This document shows, piece by piece, positions 29,441 to 39,790 of a stretch of DNA of 64,000 bases. The DNA comes from Paenibacillus tyrphae (GTDB lineage: Bacteria; Bacillota; Bacilli; Paenibacillales; NBRC-103111): the NCBI RefSeq assembly GCF_027925525.1, contig NZ_BSDJ01000013.1, forward strand, positions 120,078 to 184,077, written 5' to 3'. Under the pieces are notes generated by a model. That model was not told the DNA's origin. It ran no database searches and worked only from the letters and a program-made list of their open reading frames with translations. The position numbers were made by a program, and so were the translations under genes. Position 1 is the stretch's first letter, and each line of letters begins with the position of its first letter.

Positions 29441-30619
29441 ATGCTGCAGCGAACCCAGACACCCCAAGCGGTGTATATTCATATCCCTTTTTGCACGAAC
29501 AAATGTCACTATTGCGATTTCAACTCCTACGTGTTAAAAGGCCAGCCCGTCATGGATTACCTGGATGGGCTTGAGCGCGAGATGGAACGGACGGTCCAGG
29601 CAGTCCCGCCGGGGGAGATCGAGACGATCTTCGTCGGGGGTGGCACGCCGACGGTATTGACGCCGGAGCAGATGGAAGTGTTTTTGCGCCGCGTCCGCGC
29701 TTATTTCCCGGTCTGGTCGCCACAGTTGGAATTTACGATGGAAGCGAATCCGGGCACAACCGATCTGGAGAAGCTGCAAGCGATGAAAGAAGGGGGCGTC
29801 AACCGGATCAGCTTCGGGGTGCAGTCGTTCGACAACGGGCTGCTTGAAGGTATCGGGCGCATCCACAATACCGACGACGTGTACCGGAGCTTGGAGAACG
29901 CGCGGAAGGCCGGATTTACGAACCTTTCCATCGACCTGATGTTCGGCCTGCCGAAGCAGACCAAGGCGGTAATGGAAGCGACGTTGAAGGAAGCGCTCGC
30001 GCTGGACCTGCCGCACTACTCCATTTACAGCTTGAAGGTGGAAGAGAATACGCTATTCCACACGCTCTATGAGCGCGGACAGCTGCCGCTGCCCGAAGAG
30101 GATGAGGAAATCGGCATGTTTCTGCTGATTATGGAGCGGTTGCGTTCGGCCGGCTACGGGCAGTATGAAATCAGCAACTTCGCCAGACCCGGGTACGAAA
30201 GTAGGCATAACGCGATGTACTGGCGCAATCAGAGCTATTACGGCCTTGGCGCCGGAGCTCACGGCTACGTTCATGGTCAGCGGCACGTGAATATTAAAGG
30301 CGTCCAGCCTTATATTGACGCGACGCGCAGCGGGCTGCCGTTGCTGGAGAAGAGCGCGGTGGAAGTTCATGAAGCGATGGAAGATTTCATGATGGTTGGG
30401 CTGCGGATGCTCGGCGGCGTGCGTAAGGCGGATTTTAACGAGCAGTTCGGCATGGAGCTGGAAGACGTGTTCGGGCATGTGCTCCAGCGGCATTGCAGCC
30501 TCGGACTGCTGGAGGCGAGCGGCGGGGGATACAAGCTATCGGAGCGGGGCGTACTGCTTGGAAACGAAGTGTTCGGCGAATTTTTGGGAGCCGTAAAAAA
30601 TACGTCAAAAATAGGTTGA
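29441..30619 (+). CDS. hemW: radical SAM heme chaperone HemW
   Basis: A 392-aa radical SAM protein. The CX3CX2C cluster is C18, C22, C25 (CTNKCHYC), followed by VGGGTPTVL. HemW binds heme and passes it to enzymes; it lacks the extra residues of the true coproporphyrinogen oxidase HemN. Same place as 'hemN/hemW' of B. subtilis, between lepA and hrcA. An AGGGGGAA site precedes the ATG. Confidence 0.94.
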   Translation: MLQRTQTPQAVYIHIPFCTNKCHYCDFNSYVLKGQPVMDYLDGLEREMERTVQAVPPGEIETIFVGGGTPTVLTPEQMEVFLRRVRAYFPVWSPQLEFTMEANPGTTDLEKLQAMKEGGVNRISFGVQSFDNGLLEGIGRIHNTDDVYRSLENARKAGFTNLSIDLMFGLPKQTKAVMEATLKEALALDLPHYSIYSLKVEENTLFHTLYERGQLPLPEEDEEIGMFLLIMERLRSAGYGQYEISNFARPGYESRHNAMYWRNQSYYGLGAGAHGYVHGQRHVNIKGVQPYIDATRSGLPLLEKSAVEVHEAMEDFMMVGLRMLGGVRKADFNEQFGMELEDVFGHVLQRHCSLGLLEASGGGYKLSERGVLLGNEVFGEFLGAVKNTSKIG

Positions 30620-30697
30620 TCCTTTATACGTCTTGTTGTATATTTATTCATATCATTTTCTACATGAGATACTACTAGGCGATGGGTGGGAACCGCT

Positions 30698-31165
30698 ATG
30701 ACGACGACGTTGACCTGCAGACAAGCGACCGCGCAGGACATTGACACATTATACGACATTATTCAAGGCTATGCTGAAAAAGGAATTATGCTCCCGCGTA
30801 CCAAGGAGACGCTGTCTGTGCAGCTCGATACGTTCGTCGTAGCGGAGATCGACGGCCAGCTTGTAGGCTGCGGTTCGCTCACAAGGCTCGGGCAGGATCT
30901 GGTCGAGATCCGGTCGCTCGGCGTTTCGGACGGATACAAAGGTCAAGGCATCGGCAAGGCGCTCGTTGGCTCGCTGCTGCACGAAGCGAAGCAGCAGGGC
31001 ATCCCGAAAGTGATGGCCCTGACCTACGAGGTAGCATTCTTCGAAAGAAACGGTTTTACCGTTGTCGAGAAGGAGATCTTCCCCGAGAAGGTATGGCGCG
31101 ACTGCATCCACTGCAAAAAGCAGCATTGCTGCGACGAAATCGCCGTCCTGAAACGGCTCGACTGA
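30698..31165 (+). CDS. GNAT N-acetyltransferase, ArgA-like
   Basis: A 155-aa GNAT acetyltransferase with the acetyl-CoA loop GYKGQGIGKALV and the FFERNGF C-terminal motif. A C-terminal Cys-rich tail, DCIHCKKQHCCDE, is shared by a family annotated as short-form N-acetylglutamate synthase-like proteins; a role in arginine synthesis is possible but not shown. ATG 30698 has a GGTGGGA site. Not part of the B. subtilis lepA-hrcA order, so inserted here. Confidence 0.8.
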   Translation: MTTTLTCRQATAQDIDTLYDIIQGYAEKGIMLPRTKETLSVQLDTFVVAEIDGQLVGCGSLTRLGQDLVEIRSLGVSDGYKGQGIGKALVGSLLHEAKQQGIPKVMALTYEVAFFERNGFTVVEKEIFPEKVWRDCIHCKKQHCCDEIAVLKRLD

Positions 31166-31166
31166 C

Positions 31167-31196
31167 TTGACACAGACCCTATGGGTCTGTTATTTT
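31167..31196 (+). promoter_or_regulatory. promoter of the hrcA heat-shock operon
   Basis: TTGACA (31167-31172) with a TATTTT-type -10 at 31191-31196 (18 bp). The start site would fall at the CIRCE element. It overlaps the hairpin that ends the upstream gene. Confidence 0.6.
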
Positions 31197-31198
31197 TG
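31172..31198 (+). terminator. short terminator after the GNAT gene
   Basis: ACAGACCC (31172-31179) pairs with GGGTCTGT (31183-31190), loop TAT, followed by TATTTTTG. The stem lies in the spacer of the hrcA promoter. Confidence 0.65.
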
Positions 31199-31205
31199 TA
31201 TTAGC

Positions 31206-31232
31206 TTAGCACTCACTAGCACGGAGTGCTAA
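31206..31232 (+). promoter_or_regulatory. CIRCE operator
   Basis: Perfect TTAGCACTC-N9-GAGTGCTAA, the binding site of HrcA. It is placed just downstream of the promoter -10, so HrcA binding blocks the whole hrcA-chaperonin-grpE-dnaK-dnaJ operon until heat stress removes active HrcA. Confidence 0.98.
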
Positions 31233-31306
31233 CGAAAGCGCAGTTTAGATGTTTGAAAAACAAGGCGAGCTAGGTATGCCTTGGTTTATTTCTTTTAATA
31301 TATTTG

Positions 31307-31515
31307 TTTTTCGGCTGATATGTTTTTGACGGAGGAAAGAACTGCAGCCGGGGCTTATGCTTCCGAAGTCGTTTTCCTAAAGGAAAACGCTCGGTCTACG
31401 TGCCGCCTTTGAACTCGGGTTCTTACCGACAGGTAAGTTCAATTAGAACCCGAGTTCAACAGCGGCCGGAGGCTGCAGTTCTTTCACGGAGTCAATCCTC
31501 CATTCAGCCGAAAAA
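31307..31515 (+). repeat. structured inverted-repeat element A in the hrcA leader
   Basis: About 209 nt made almost wholly of nested inverted repeats. Outer arms TTTTTCGGCTGA (31307-31318) and TCAGCCGAAAAA (31504-31515); second helix AAAGAACTGCAGCC (31336-31349) with GGCTGCAGTTCTTT (31471-31484); small hairpin GTTTTCC-TAAA-GGAAAAC (31371-31388); long hairpin TTGAACTCGGGTTCT (31409-31423) with AGAACCCGAGTTCAA (31445-31459), flanked by GCCGC/GCGGC (31402-31406, 31462-31466) and capped by CTTACC-GACA-GGTAAG. It lies between CIRCE and the hrcA start and would be in the 5' leader. No protein frame fits. Could be a MITE-like element or a structured RNA. Confidence 0.85.
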
Positions 31516-31534
31516 AAGCAAGGGGGGACTTGGT

Positions 31535-32566
31535 GTGCTAACCGAACGTCAACGTCATATTTTAAGCGCCATAGTCGATGATTACATCCGTTCTGCAGAG
31601 CCGGTCGGCTCCCGCAGCATATCCAAACGCGGCAATGTGGGATTCAGCCCCGCCACCATCCGTAACGAAATGTCCGACCTGGAGGAAATGGGCTTTCTGG
31701 AGCAGCCGCACACGTCGGCCGGCCGGATTCCTTCCCACAAGGGCTACCGATATTATGTCGATCATCTGATGCATTATAACCAGCTTCCTGTTCAGGATGT
31801 CGACATGCTCAAGCAGTTTTTTGCCGAAAAAATGCAGGAGATGGAACGTACCATCCAGCATGTGGCGCAAATTTTGTCTCAACTGACGAATTATACGTCC
31901 ATCGTCATGGGACCGGAGATGCTGGGCACGACGATGAAGCATTTGCAGATCGTTCCGCTTAACGAGCGGACGGCTGTCGCGATCATCGTGACCAACACCG
32001 GACAGGTGGAGAACAAGACCGTCACGATTCCCGAAGGCGTTCCGATGTCGGAGATCGAGAAGTTCGTCAACGTGCTCAATGCCCGGCTCAAGAACGTGCC
32101 GCTGCTTCATTTCAAGTCGAAGCTGTACACGGAGATCGCCTCGGAGCTGAGCAGCTACGTCTCCGGTTACGAAGAGCTGCTGCTCATGCTGGATCATGTG
32201 ATGGACCGCGGAGAGGAAGAACGGATATTCCTTGGCGGCACGACGAACATGCTGACGCAGCCCGAGTTCAAGGATGTCGATAAAGTGAAAAGCATTCTGG
32301 ACCTGCTCGCCGAAGGACCGAAGCTGGTGCAGCTGTTTGACGGAACCGGCGAAACGGACGGGATACAGGTGCGGATCGGCAGCGAGAACAAGCTGGAAGC
32401 CGTGAACGATTGCAGTTTGATCACTGCTTCGTATTCGATGGACGGGCAGCTGCTCGGGACGATCGGCATCCTCGGACCGACACGGATGGATTACGGTAAA
32501 GTCATCAAGCTGCTCGATCATTTGACGAAAGATTTGAATCAGTTGATGGGGCGTTGGTACAAATGA
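31535..32566 (+). CDS. hrcA: heat-inducible transcription repressor HrcA
   Basis: A 343-aa repressor of class I heat-shock genes. N-terminal winged helix ([20 protein letters not shown], then [12 protein letters not shown] and [19 protein letters not shown]) and a C-terminal GAF-like domain. Autoregulated through the CIRCE site upstream. Start is GTG 31535, 6 nt after AGGGGGGA; the frame stays open back to 31400 but this crosses the inverted-repeat element. The stop overlaps the next start (ATGA), coupling translation to the chaperonin gene. Confidence 0.97.
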   Translation: MLTERQRHILSAIVDDYIRSAEPVGSRSISKRGNVGFSPATIRNEMSDLEEMGFLEQPHTSAGRIPSHKGYRYYVDHLMHYNQLPVQDVDMLKQFFAEKMQEMERTIQHVAQILSQLTNYTSIVMGPEMLGTTMKHLQIVPLNERTAVAIIVTNTGQVENKTVTIPEGVPMSEIEKFVNVLNARLKNVPLLHFKSKLYTEIASELSSYVSGYEELLLMLDHVMDRGEEERIFLGGTTNMLTQPEFKDVDKVKSILDLLAEGPKLVQLFDGTGETDGIQVRIGSENKLEAVNDCSLITASYSMDGQLLGTIGILGPTRMDYGKVIKLLDHLTKDLNQLMGRWYK

Positions 32567-34101
32567 GCCAAATCAAGCCGACAGGCCAAGAAGGCGAAGA
32601 GGCGTTTGCAACGCTGCGGAACAACGCGAATGCGATCCGCGCCATTTGCTCGGCGGTGGAAGGAACCCTCGGACCAAAAGGGCTCGATACGATGCTGGTC
32701 GGGACGCAAGGGGAAGTCGTCATTACGAATGACGGCGTGACCATTCTGGAAAAGATGGACGTCACCCATCCCGCCGCAAGATTGCTCATTCAAGTCGCCC
32801 GTTCCCAGCAGCATCAGGTTGGGGACGGTACGACGACGGCCACCGTGCTGGCGGGCGCATTGGTCGCCGAAGGCGTAGCGCAGGTCACGCGGGGCGTACC
32901 GGTGGCGAAGGTCGTCCGCGGGGTGCAGGACGGTGTGGCCGCGGCGTTGGAGTCGCTGGCCCGCCGGGCGCGCCCGTTGGAAGGAATGAGCGATCCGCTG
33001 CTGTACCGGATCGCGTACATTGCGGGGCGGGAGCACGCCGACCTCGCCAAGCTGATCGTCGAAGGGGCGAAGCGTCTCGGCCCAGCGAAGCTGCAGGAGC
33101 AACATTTCCGCTTCTCCGACGTCGTGATGTCGCACGGAAAAGCGGCGAATGAAGTATGGCCGGGTCTGTTGATTAACAAAAAGCCGGCCAATGCGCAGCT
33201 TGATTTTCCGCCGGATACGGCGCAGGTGCTGCTGTTCCAGGATGCGTTCGAGCCGGAGACGGTCGATGAGGAAGCGCTCATGACCGATGCGGGCTTCCAC
33301 AAGCAGACGCAGCTGCGGGAGCAGTTCCGCGCGCTCTTGGAGAAGCTCGTCGAGTTACGCGTCGGCTTCGTGGCCTCGGAGAGGGCCGTCGATCCCGAGG
33401 CGGAGCAGTTCTGCACCGACCATGGGATCATGGTACTGCAGCGCCTGCCGCGCGCGGAGCTTCGCCGCATCGCCGAATACACCGGCGCGCGGCCGATCCG
33501 CCGCGGCGGACTGCGCAAGCCCGCTTCGGAGCTGGCGGGCTATCTCGGGTTCGCCGGGCACGTCGCTTACGACGAGCGGCTGGAAAGCGTGCGGATGGCC
33601 GAAGGCAAAGGCCGCACGCAAGTATCCATCGTCGTGGGCGCCAGCACGAGCGAGGTGGTCGGCGAGCGGCTGCGCATCGCCCGCGACGCCGCTTCAAGCG
33701 TGCAGGCCGCGCTGCGCGGCGGCTGCCTGCCCGGCGGCGGGACGGCCGAGATGGCCGTCGCCCATGAGCTTGACCGGCACCGCGAGACGGTACAGGGCAT
33801 GGAAGGTTTCGGCATCGCCGCCGTCGCGCAGGCGCTGCGCAAGCCGCTGGCGCAAATCGTCGTAAACGCGGGCTACAACCCTCTAGAGAAGGTCGAAGAG
33901 GTGAAGGCGGCGCAGATCGCTTCCGGCAACGACGCGCTCGGCATCGACTGCGATACCGGAAGCGTCGCGGATATGATGGCCGCCGGCGTCGTCGACCCGG
34001 CGGAGGTGAAGCTGCATGCGCTGCAGGCTGCCGGCGAGGTAGCGTGCGCGGTGCTTCGCATCCACACGGTCATTAAGATGCGCCCACGCACGGAAGAGTA
34101 G
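32563..34101 (+). CDS. group III chaperonin (TCP-1/thermosome-like, Cpn60 superfamily)
   Basis: A 512-aa chaperonin that resembles archaeal thermosome/TCP-1 more than GroEL. Equatorial motifs: LGPKG (36-40), NDG (56-58), GDGTTTATV (87-95, ATP site) and, later, GGGTAE. The C-terminal [20 protein letters not shown] followed by [19 protein letters not shown] matches the TCP-1 equatorial signature. Such bacterial group III chaperonins are known from some Firmicutes (for example Carboxydothermus), often in the dnaK operon, as here. It overlaps hrcA by ATGA and is under CIRCE control. Expected to form a two-ring folding cage with a built-in lid, needing no GroES. Confidence 0.9.
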   Translation: MSQIKPTGQEGEEAFATLRNNANAIRAICSAVEGTLGPKGLDTMLVGTQGEVVITNDGVTILEKMDVTHPAARLLIQVARSQQHQVGDGTTTATVLAGALVAEGVAQVTRGVPVAKVVRGVQDGVAAALESLARRARPLEGMSDPLLYRIAYIAGREHADLAKLIVEGAKRLGPAKLQEQHFRFSDVVMSHGKAANEVWPGLLINKKPANAQLDFPPDTAQVLLFQDAFEPETVDEEALMTDAGFHKQTQLREQFRALLEKLVELRVGFVASERAVDPEAEQFCTDHGIMVLQRLPRAELRRIAEYTGARPIRRGGLRKPASELAGYLGFAGHVAYDERLESVRMAEGKGRTQVSIVVGASTSEVVGERLRIARDAASSVQAALRGGCLPGGGTAEMAVAHELDRHRETVQGMEGFGIAAVAQALRKPLAQIVVNAGYNPLEKVEEVKAAQIASGNDALGIDCDTGSVADMMAAGVVDPAEVKLHALQAAGEVACAVLRIHTVIKMRPRTEE

Positions 34102-34200
34102 GGCTCAAGCAACGCCGGGCGTTTCCCGGCCGCAAGGGATGGTTACAATAAGTAGAGATAGAGTGGCCGGACGGCCGATTCGGTTAAGGAGGTGACACAA

Positions 34201-34809
34201 TTGAACGCGGAACAAAAAGAGCAAGCAAACGGACGCCCGGAGACGGACGTCGAAACCAACGAGCAAGAAGCCGGAGCTACATATGACGCCGGAGCATCGG
34301 CCGAAGGCGCTGCCGACACGGAACAGGCAACCGGCCAATCGGAGGCTCAGGAGGCAGTCTATCCGGAAGTGGAAGAACTCAAAAAACAAGCTGAGGAAAA
34401 TCAACAGCGTTTTTTGAGGGCGCAAGCCGATTTTGACAACTTCAGACGCCGTACGCAAAAGGAAAAAGAAGAATTTGCCAAATACGCTTCGTTCAAGCTG
34501 ATCGAGCAGCTGCTTCCAGTGGTCGACAACTTCGACCGGGCGCTTGCCGCCAGCAAGGGCAGCAGCGATTACGAAGCATTGACGAAAGGGATCGATATGA
34601 TTTTCCGGCAGCTGGAGCAAGTGCTGACGAGCGAAGGCTTGCAAAAGATGGAAGCGGTCGGTCAACCTTTCAATCCCGAGTACCATCAAGCCATCATGCA
34701 GGTGGAATCCGATGAGTACGAGGAAGGCATCGTCGTGGAAGAAGTGCAAGCGGGCTACCTGCTGAAAGACAAAGTCATCCGACCTGCCATGGTCAAAGTG
34801 AGCTCATAA
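34201..34809 (+). CDS. grpE: nucleotide exchange factor GrpE
   Basis: A 202-aa GrpE dimer protein: acidic, disordered first 60 residues, a long coiled-coil helix (EELKKQAEENQQRFLRAQAD) and a C-terminal beta domain (EAVGQPFNPEYHQAIMQVES). It drives ADP release from DnaK. Start is TTG 34201 with AAGGAGGTGA exactly placed; a GTG at 34192 lies within that site. A small GCCGGG/CCCGGC hairpin near 34116-34132 and a possible TACAAT -10 at about 34143-34148 in the 99-nt gap could add a secondary promoter. Confidence 0.95.
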   Translation: MNAEQKEQANGRPETDVETNEQEAGATYDAGASAEGAADTEQATGQSEAQEAVYPEVEELKKQAEENQQRFLRAQADFDNFRRRTQKEKEEFAKYASFKLIEQLLPVVDNFDRALAASKGSSDYEALTKGIDMIFRQLEQVLTSEGLQKMEAVGQPFNPEYHQAIMQVESDEYEEGIVVEEVQAGYLLKDKVIRPAMVKVSS

Positions 34810-36726
<1,917 letters not shown>

Positions 36727-36746
36727 TAACCCTTGCGGTTAGCAGG

Positions 36747-36776
36747 AAGTCAAAGCCGGCATTCGGCTTTGACTTT
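36747..36776 (+). terminator. hairpin between dnaK and dnaJ
   Basis: AAGTCAAAGCCG pairs perfectly with CGGCTTTGACTT (loop GCATT), followed by TCCGTTT. Probably a partial terminator or mRNA-stabilising structure that lowers dnaJ relative to dnaK. Confidence 0.65.
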
Positions 36777-36808
36777 CCGTTTGTCGCCCGGGGAGTGGGA
36801 GTGGAACG

Positions 36809-37924
36809 ATGAGTAAACGCGATTACTATGAAGTGCTTGGAGTAGGCAAGGACGCTTCCCAAGAGGATATCAAGAAAGCTTACCGCAAGCTCGCCCGCCA
36901 ATACCACCCGGACGTGAACAAGGCGGACGATGCCGAGTCCAAGTTCAAAGAAGCGAAGGAAGCATACGACGTACTGAGCGACGATCAGAAGAAAGCGCAG
37001 TACGACCGCTTCGGCCATGTCGACCCGAATCAGGGCATGGGCGGCGGCTTTAACGGTGCGGACTTCGGCGGCTTTGGCGATATCTTCGATATGTTCTTCG
37101 GCGGCGGCCAGCGGCGCAACCCGAACGCCCCGCAGCGGGGCGGCGACCTGCAATATACGCTGACCATCGAATTCAAGGAAGCGGTATTCGGCAAAAAGAC
37201 CGACATTCACATTCCTCGCACGGAAACGTGCGATACGTGTCAAGGCAGCGGGGCGAAGCCGGGAACGAAGCCAGAAACGTGCGGCGTCTGTCACGGGTCC
37301 GGGCAGCAGGAGGTCGTGCAAAATACGGCCTTCGGGCGAATCGTCAACCGCCGGGTGTGCTCCGCTTGTCAAGGACAGGGAAGAATTATCAAAGACAAGT
37401 GCGGAACGTGCCATGGCTCGGGGAAAGTCAAGAAGCAGCGTACAATCAGCCTGAACATTCCGGCAGGCGTGGATGACGGCGCGCAGCTTCGCGTGACGGG
37501 AGAGGGCGAAGCCGGGACGCGGGGCGGCCCTCCGGGAGACCTGTACGTCGTGATTCGCGTCAAATCGCATGAATTTTTCGAGCGGGAAGGCGACGATATT
37601 TACTGCGAAGTGCCTCTGACGTTCGCGCAAGCGGCGCTTGGGGACGAGATCGAAATTCCGACGCTGACGGAGAAGGTGAAGCTGAAAATTCCGGCCGGCA
37701 CGCAGACGGATACGTATTTCCGTCTGAAAGGCAAAGGCGTTCCGCGGCTTCGCGGTTACGGTCAAGGCGATCAGCACGTGAAGGTGGTCGTCGTGACGCC
37801 GACCAACATGAACGACGAGCAGCGTGAGCTGCTGCGCGAATTCGCGCGGCTCAGCGGCGAGCATACGCACGAGCAAAACCAATCGATTTTCGAGCGGATG
37901 AAAAAGGCATTTTTAGGCGATTAA
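36809..37924 (+). CDS. dnaJ: chaperone DnaJ (Hsp40)
   Basis: A 371-aa class I J-protein: J domain with HPD at 33-35, Gly/Phe-rich region ([20 protein letters not shown]), four CxxCxGxG zinc repeats ([32 protein letters not shown]) and a C-terminal substrate and dimer domain. It delivers clients to DnaK and stimulates ATP hydrolysis. Last gene of the heat-shock operon; a strong terminator follows. Confidence 0.98.
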   Translation: MSKRDYYEVLGVGKDASQEDIKKAYRKLARQYHPDVNKADDAESKFKEAKEAYDVLSDDQKKAQYDRFGHVDPNQGMGGGFNGADFGGFGDIFDMFFGGGQRRNPNAPQRGGDLQYTLTIEFKEAVFGKKTDIHIPRTETCDTCQGSGAKPGTKPETCGVCHGSGQQEVVQNTAFGRIVNRRVCSACQGQGRIIKDKCGTCHGSGKVKKQRTISLNIPAGVDDGAQLRVTGEGEAGTRGGPPGDLYVVIRVKSHEFFEREGDDIYCEVPLTFAQAALGDEIEIPTLTEKVKLKIPAGTQTDTYFRLKGKGVPRLRGYGQGDQHVKVVVVTPTNMNDEQRELLREFARLSGEHTHEQNQSIFERMKKAFLGD

Positions 37925-37942
37925 GTGGGTCAAGAGGCATAC

Positions 37943-37980
37943 AAAAGCACGGCGGCGATTTTTCGCTGCGGTGCTTTTTT
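37943..37980 (+). terminator. terminator of the dnaK operon
   Basis: AAAAGCAC (37943-37950) with GTGCTTTT (37971-37978), inner GCGGCGA/TCGCTGC, then T residues. Confidence 0.88.
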
Positions 37981-38010
37981 GCATATTTTCCGTTTGATTG
38001 GCGGATAATA
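37981..38010 (+). promoter_or_regulatory. weak candidate sigma-G-type promoter
   Basis: GCATA (37981-37985), 18 bp, GATAATA (38004-38010), similar to forespore sigma-G sites, ahead of the YfhD-like gene. Low information content; listed because a terminator lies just upstream, so a promoter must be near. Confidence 0.25.
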
Positions 38011-38060
38011 CAAAAGGTGGTTATCCAAACCGTATAGACTACGTGAAGGAGGAAACTGAC

Positions 38061-38219
38061 ATGAGCGAAAATGAACGTCAGGCCAATCAAGCGAATCGGC
38101 AGCTTCCCATCGCCACGAACGAAGACGTCGAATTTACTTCCGAATTGGCGGATCAAGTGGACGTCGCAGCGCGCGAGCGTGCGGCAGATGCCGATGAGAG
38201 ACAACAAGGGCAATCGTAG
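38061..38219 (+). CDS. YfhD-like small protein
   Basis: A 52-residue hydrophilic, Gln/Asn/Ala/Glu-rich protein. The central LPIATNEDVEFTSELADQVD followed by an Ala/Arg/Glu helix (AARERAADADERQ) resembles Bacillus YfhD-family small proteins. No catalytic motif; function unknown. A consensus AAGGAGG lies 8 nt before ATG 38061, so translation is well supported although the gene is short. Followed after 18 nt by the next unknown gene. Confidence 0.65.
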   Translation: MSENERQANQANRQLPIATNEDVEFTSELADQVDVAARERAADADERQQGQS

Positions 38220-38237
38220 GGAAGCGGGGTAATTCTC

Positions 38238-38633
38238 ATGGCTGAAAAAAGCATCTTGGCTTATTTCCAGTCCAGGCAGCAAGCAGAGAGCTGTGTGCCG
38301 AAGCTGAAAGCATTGCGTGCCGCCGATATTCAAATCGATCAATTCGGGGAGTATCCGGGGCATGGCGTGGAGGAGACGTTCAATCCTTTAAGCAACAGCG
38401 ATTTCCCGGGATTGGCCTATTTAACGCTCGGCGGGTCCGGTATGAGTCAGGATGCGCGGATATTGACCGCCGTCGATGTGGATGCCAGCGGCATGGCCGA
38501 CGGCAGCAGAGAGCTGTTGGCACCAGACCCGGAGGACATGACGCGCCGGGATATTCTGCTGACGGTCGTTCTTGATGAAGAGACCTACGACCAAGCGATG
38601 CGGGTCATTCGCGAGGCGGGCGGCAACATCTGA
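38238..38633 (+). CDS. conserved hypothetical protein, 131 aa
   Basis: Starts MAEKSILAYFQSRQQAESCV and has an alpha-beta pattern (ILAYFQSRQQAESCVPKLKA, AADIQIDQF, then ILLTVVLDEETYDQAMRVIR) with a Gly-rich middle (TLGGSGMSQDARILTAVDVD, AsGMADG). The layout recalls two short repeats of a YflT/general-stress-like fold, in which a helix and a strand are linked by Gly-rich segments, but no known family can be named from sequence. Soluble, acidic. Shares an apparent operon with the small YfhD-like gene; a terminator follows. Confidence 0.7.
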   Translation: MAEKSILAYFQSRQQAESCVPKLKALRAADIQIDQFGEYPGHGVEETFNPLSNSDFPGLAYLTLGGSGMSQDARILTAVDVDASGMADGSRELLAPDPEDMTRRDILLTVVLDEETYDQAMRVIREAGGNI

Positions 38634-38665
38634 AGCCCGGCACGCGGGCATTCGCAGCCAGTGAT

Positions 38666-38705
38666 AACGGTTCTTTGCATGTCCGACATGCGGGGAACCG
38701 TTTTT
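38666..38705 (+). terminator. terminator before prmA
   Basis: AACGGTTC (38666-38673) with GAACCGTT (38695-38702), inner GCATG/CATGC, T run to 38705. Confidence 0.85.
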
Positions 38706-38723
38706 CGCATGCGGCCGTGCCGT

Positions 38724-38752
38724 TTTACCCGCGCCCGTAATTGTTGTATACT
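38724..38752 (+). promoter_or_regulatory. sigma-A type promoter of prmA
   Basis: TTTACC (38724-38729), 17 bp, TATACT (38747-38752), 48 bp before the GTG start of prmA; likely drives prmA-M50 and possibly rsmE-mtaB. Confidence 0.6.
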
Positions 38753-38799
38753 AGGACTTACGTGTGCTTGCAAAAGCAAAATATGGGAGGGAATACCCG

Positions 38800-39780
38800 G
38801 TGCGTTGGCATGAATTAACGGTACATACGACAGAAGAAGCAATCGAGATGATTTCGAATTTTATACACGAGTTTGGGGCTGGCGGGGTGTCGATCGAGGA
38901 GTCCGGGACGCTTAACAAAAAGAGGGATACGTCGCTCGGACAATGGTATGAGCTACCGCTGAACGATATTCCGGAAGGCCGGGCCGTCATTAAAGGCTAC
39001 TTTGCCGAAGGAACCGACATGGAAGCGATTCTGGAGGAACTGAAGCGTTCCGTCGATCAGCTTGCGGAATACGATATCGATACCGGCAATCCCGTCTACG
39101 AATTGAAGGACGTGGACGACGAGGATTGGGCGAACGCATGGAAGCAGTACTTCAAGCCGCTGCGCGTGACGGACCGGCTGACGATTAAACCGACTTGGGA
39201 AGAATATACGCCGGAAGCGGACGAGCTGATTCTGGAGCTGGACCCCGGAATGGCCTTCGGCACGGGCACGCATGCGACGACGTCGCTTTGCCTGCGTACT
39301 CTGGAAAGGTTCGTGAAAGGCGGCGAAGACGTGATCGACGTCGGCACAGGCTCAGGCATTTTGGCCATTGCGGCCGCCAAGCTGGGCGCGAAGCACGTGC
39401 TGGCACTTGACCTCGATCCGGTGGCCGTATCCAGCGCGACGGAGAACGTGCATCTGAACGGGCTGGATCAGCAGATCACCGTGAAACTGAGCGACCTGCT
39501 GCAGGTGCTGAATGAGCACAAAGCGGAAGCAGCCGGAAGCGGAGCGCTCGGCGTAAAGCTGCCCGCGCAGGTCGTTGTGGCAAACATTTTGGCCGAAATT
39601 ATACTGCTGTTCGTACAGGACGTGTACGAGGTGCTGGAGTCGGGCGGACGCTATATCGTATCCGGCGTTATCAAGAGCAAGCAGCAGGCGGTGGAAGAAG
39701 CGTTGACCGCGGCCGGCTTCGAATTGATTGAGCAAACCGAGGAGCAGGATTGGGTTGTGCTCGTTGCCAGAAAGCCGTAG
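38800..39780 (+). CDS. prmA: ribosomal protein L11 methyltransferase
   Basis: A 326-aa SAM-dependent enzyme that trimethylates L11. N-terminal substrate-recognition domain (RWHELTVHTTEEAIEMISNF), SAM motif DVGTGSGILAIAAAKLGA and VVANILAEIIL with the NxxA/NIL motif. Start is GTG 38800: GGGAGGG precedes it, while an in-frame ATG at 38776-38778 type start upstream lies in the ribosome-site region. Same place as in B. subtilis after dnaJ. Confidence 0.93.
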   Translation: MRWHELTVHTTEEAIEMISNFIHEFGAGGVSIEESGTLNKKRDTSLGQWYELPLNDIPEGRAVIKGYFAEGTDMEAILEELKRSVDQLAEYDIDTGNPVYELKDVDDEDWANAWKQYFKPLRVTDRLTIKPTWEEYTPEADELILELDPGMAFGTGTHATTSLCLRTLERFVKGGEDVIDVGTGSGILAIAAAKLGAKHVLALDLDPVAVSSATENVHLNGLDQQITVKLSDLLQVLNEHKAEAAGSGALGVKLPAQVVVANILAEIILLFVQDVYEVLESGGRYIVSGVIKSKQQAVEEALTAAGFELIEQTEEQDWVVLVARKP

Positions 39781-39790
39781 GTGAGCCGAC

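Noticed and set aside
31400..31534. N-terminal extension of hrcA
   Set aside because: The frame is open, but it crosses the inverted-repeat element; the GTG at 31535 has a good ribosome site and matches the family start.
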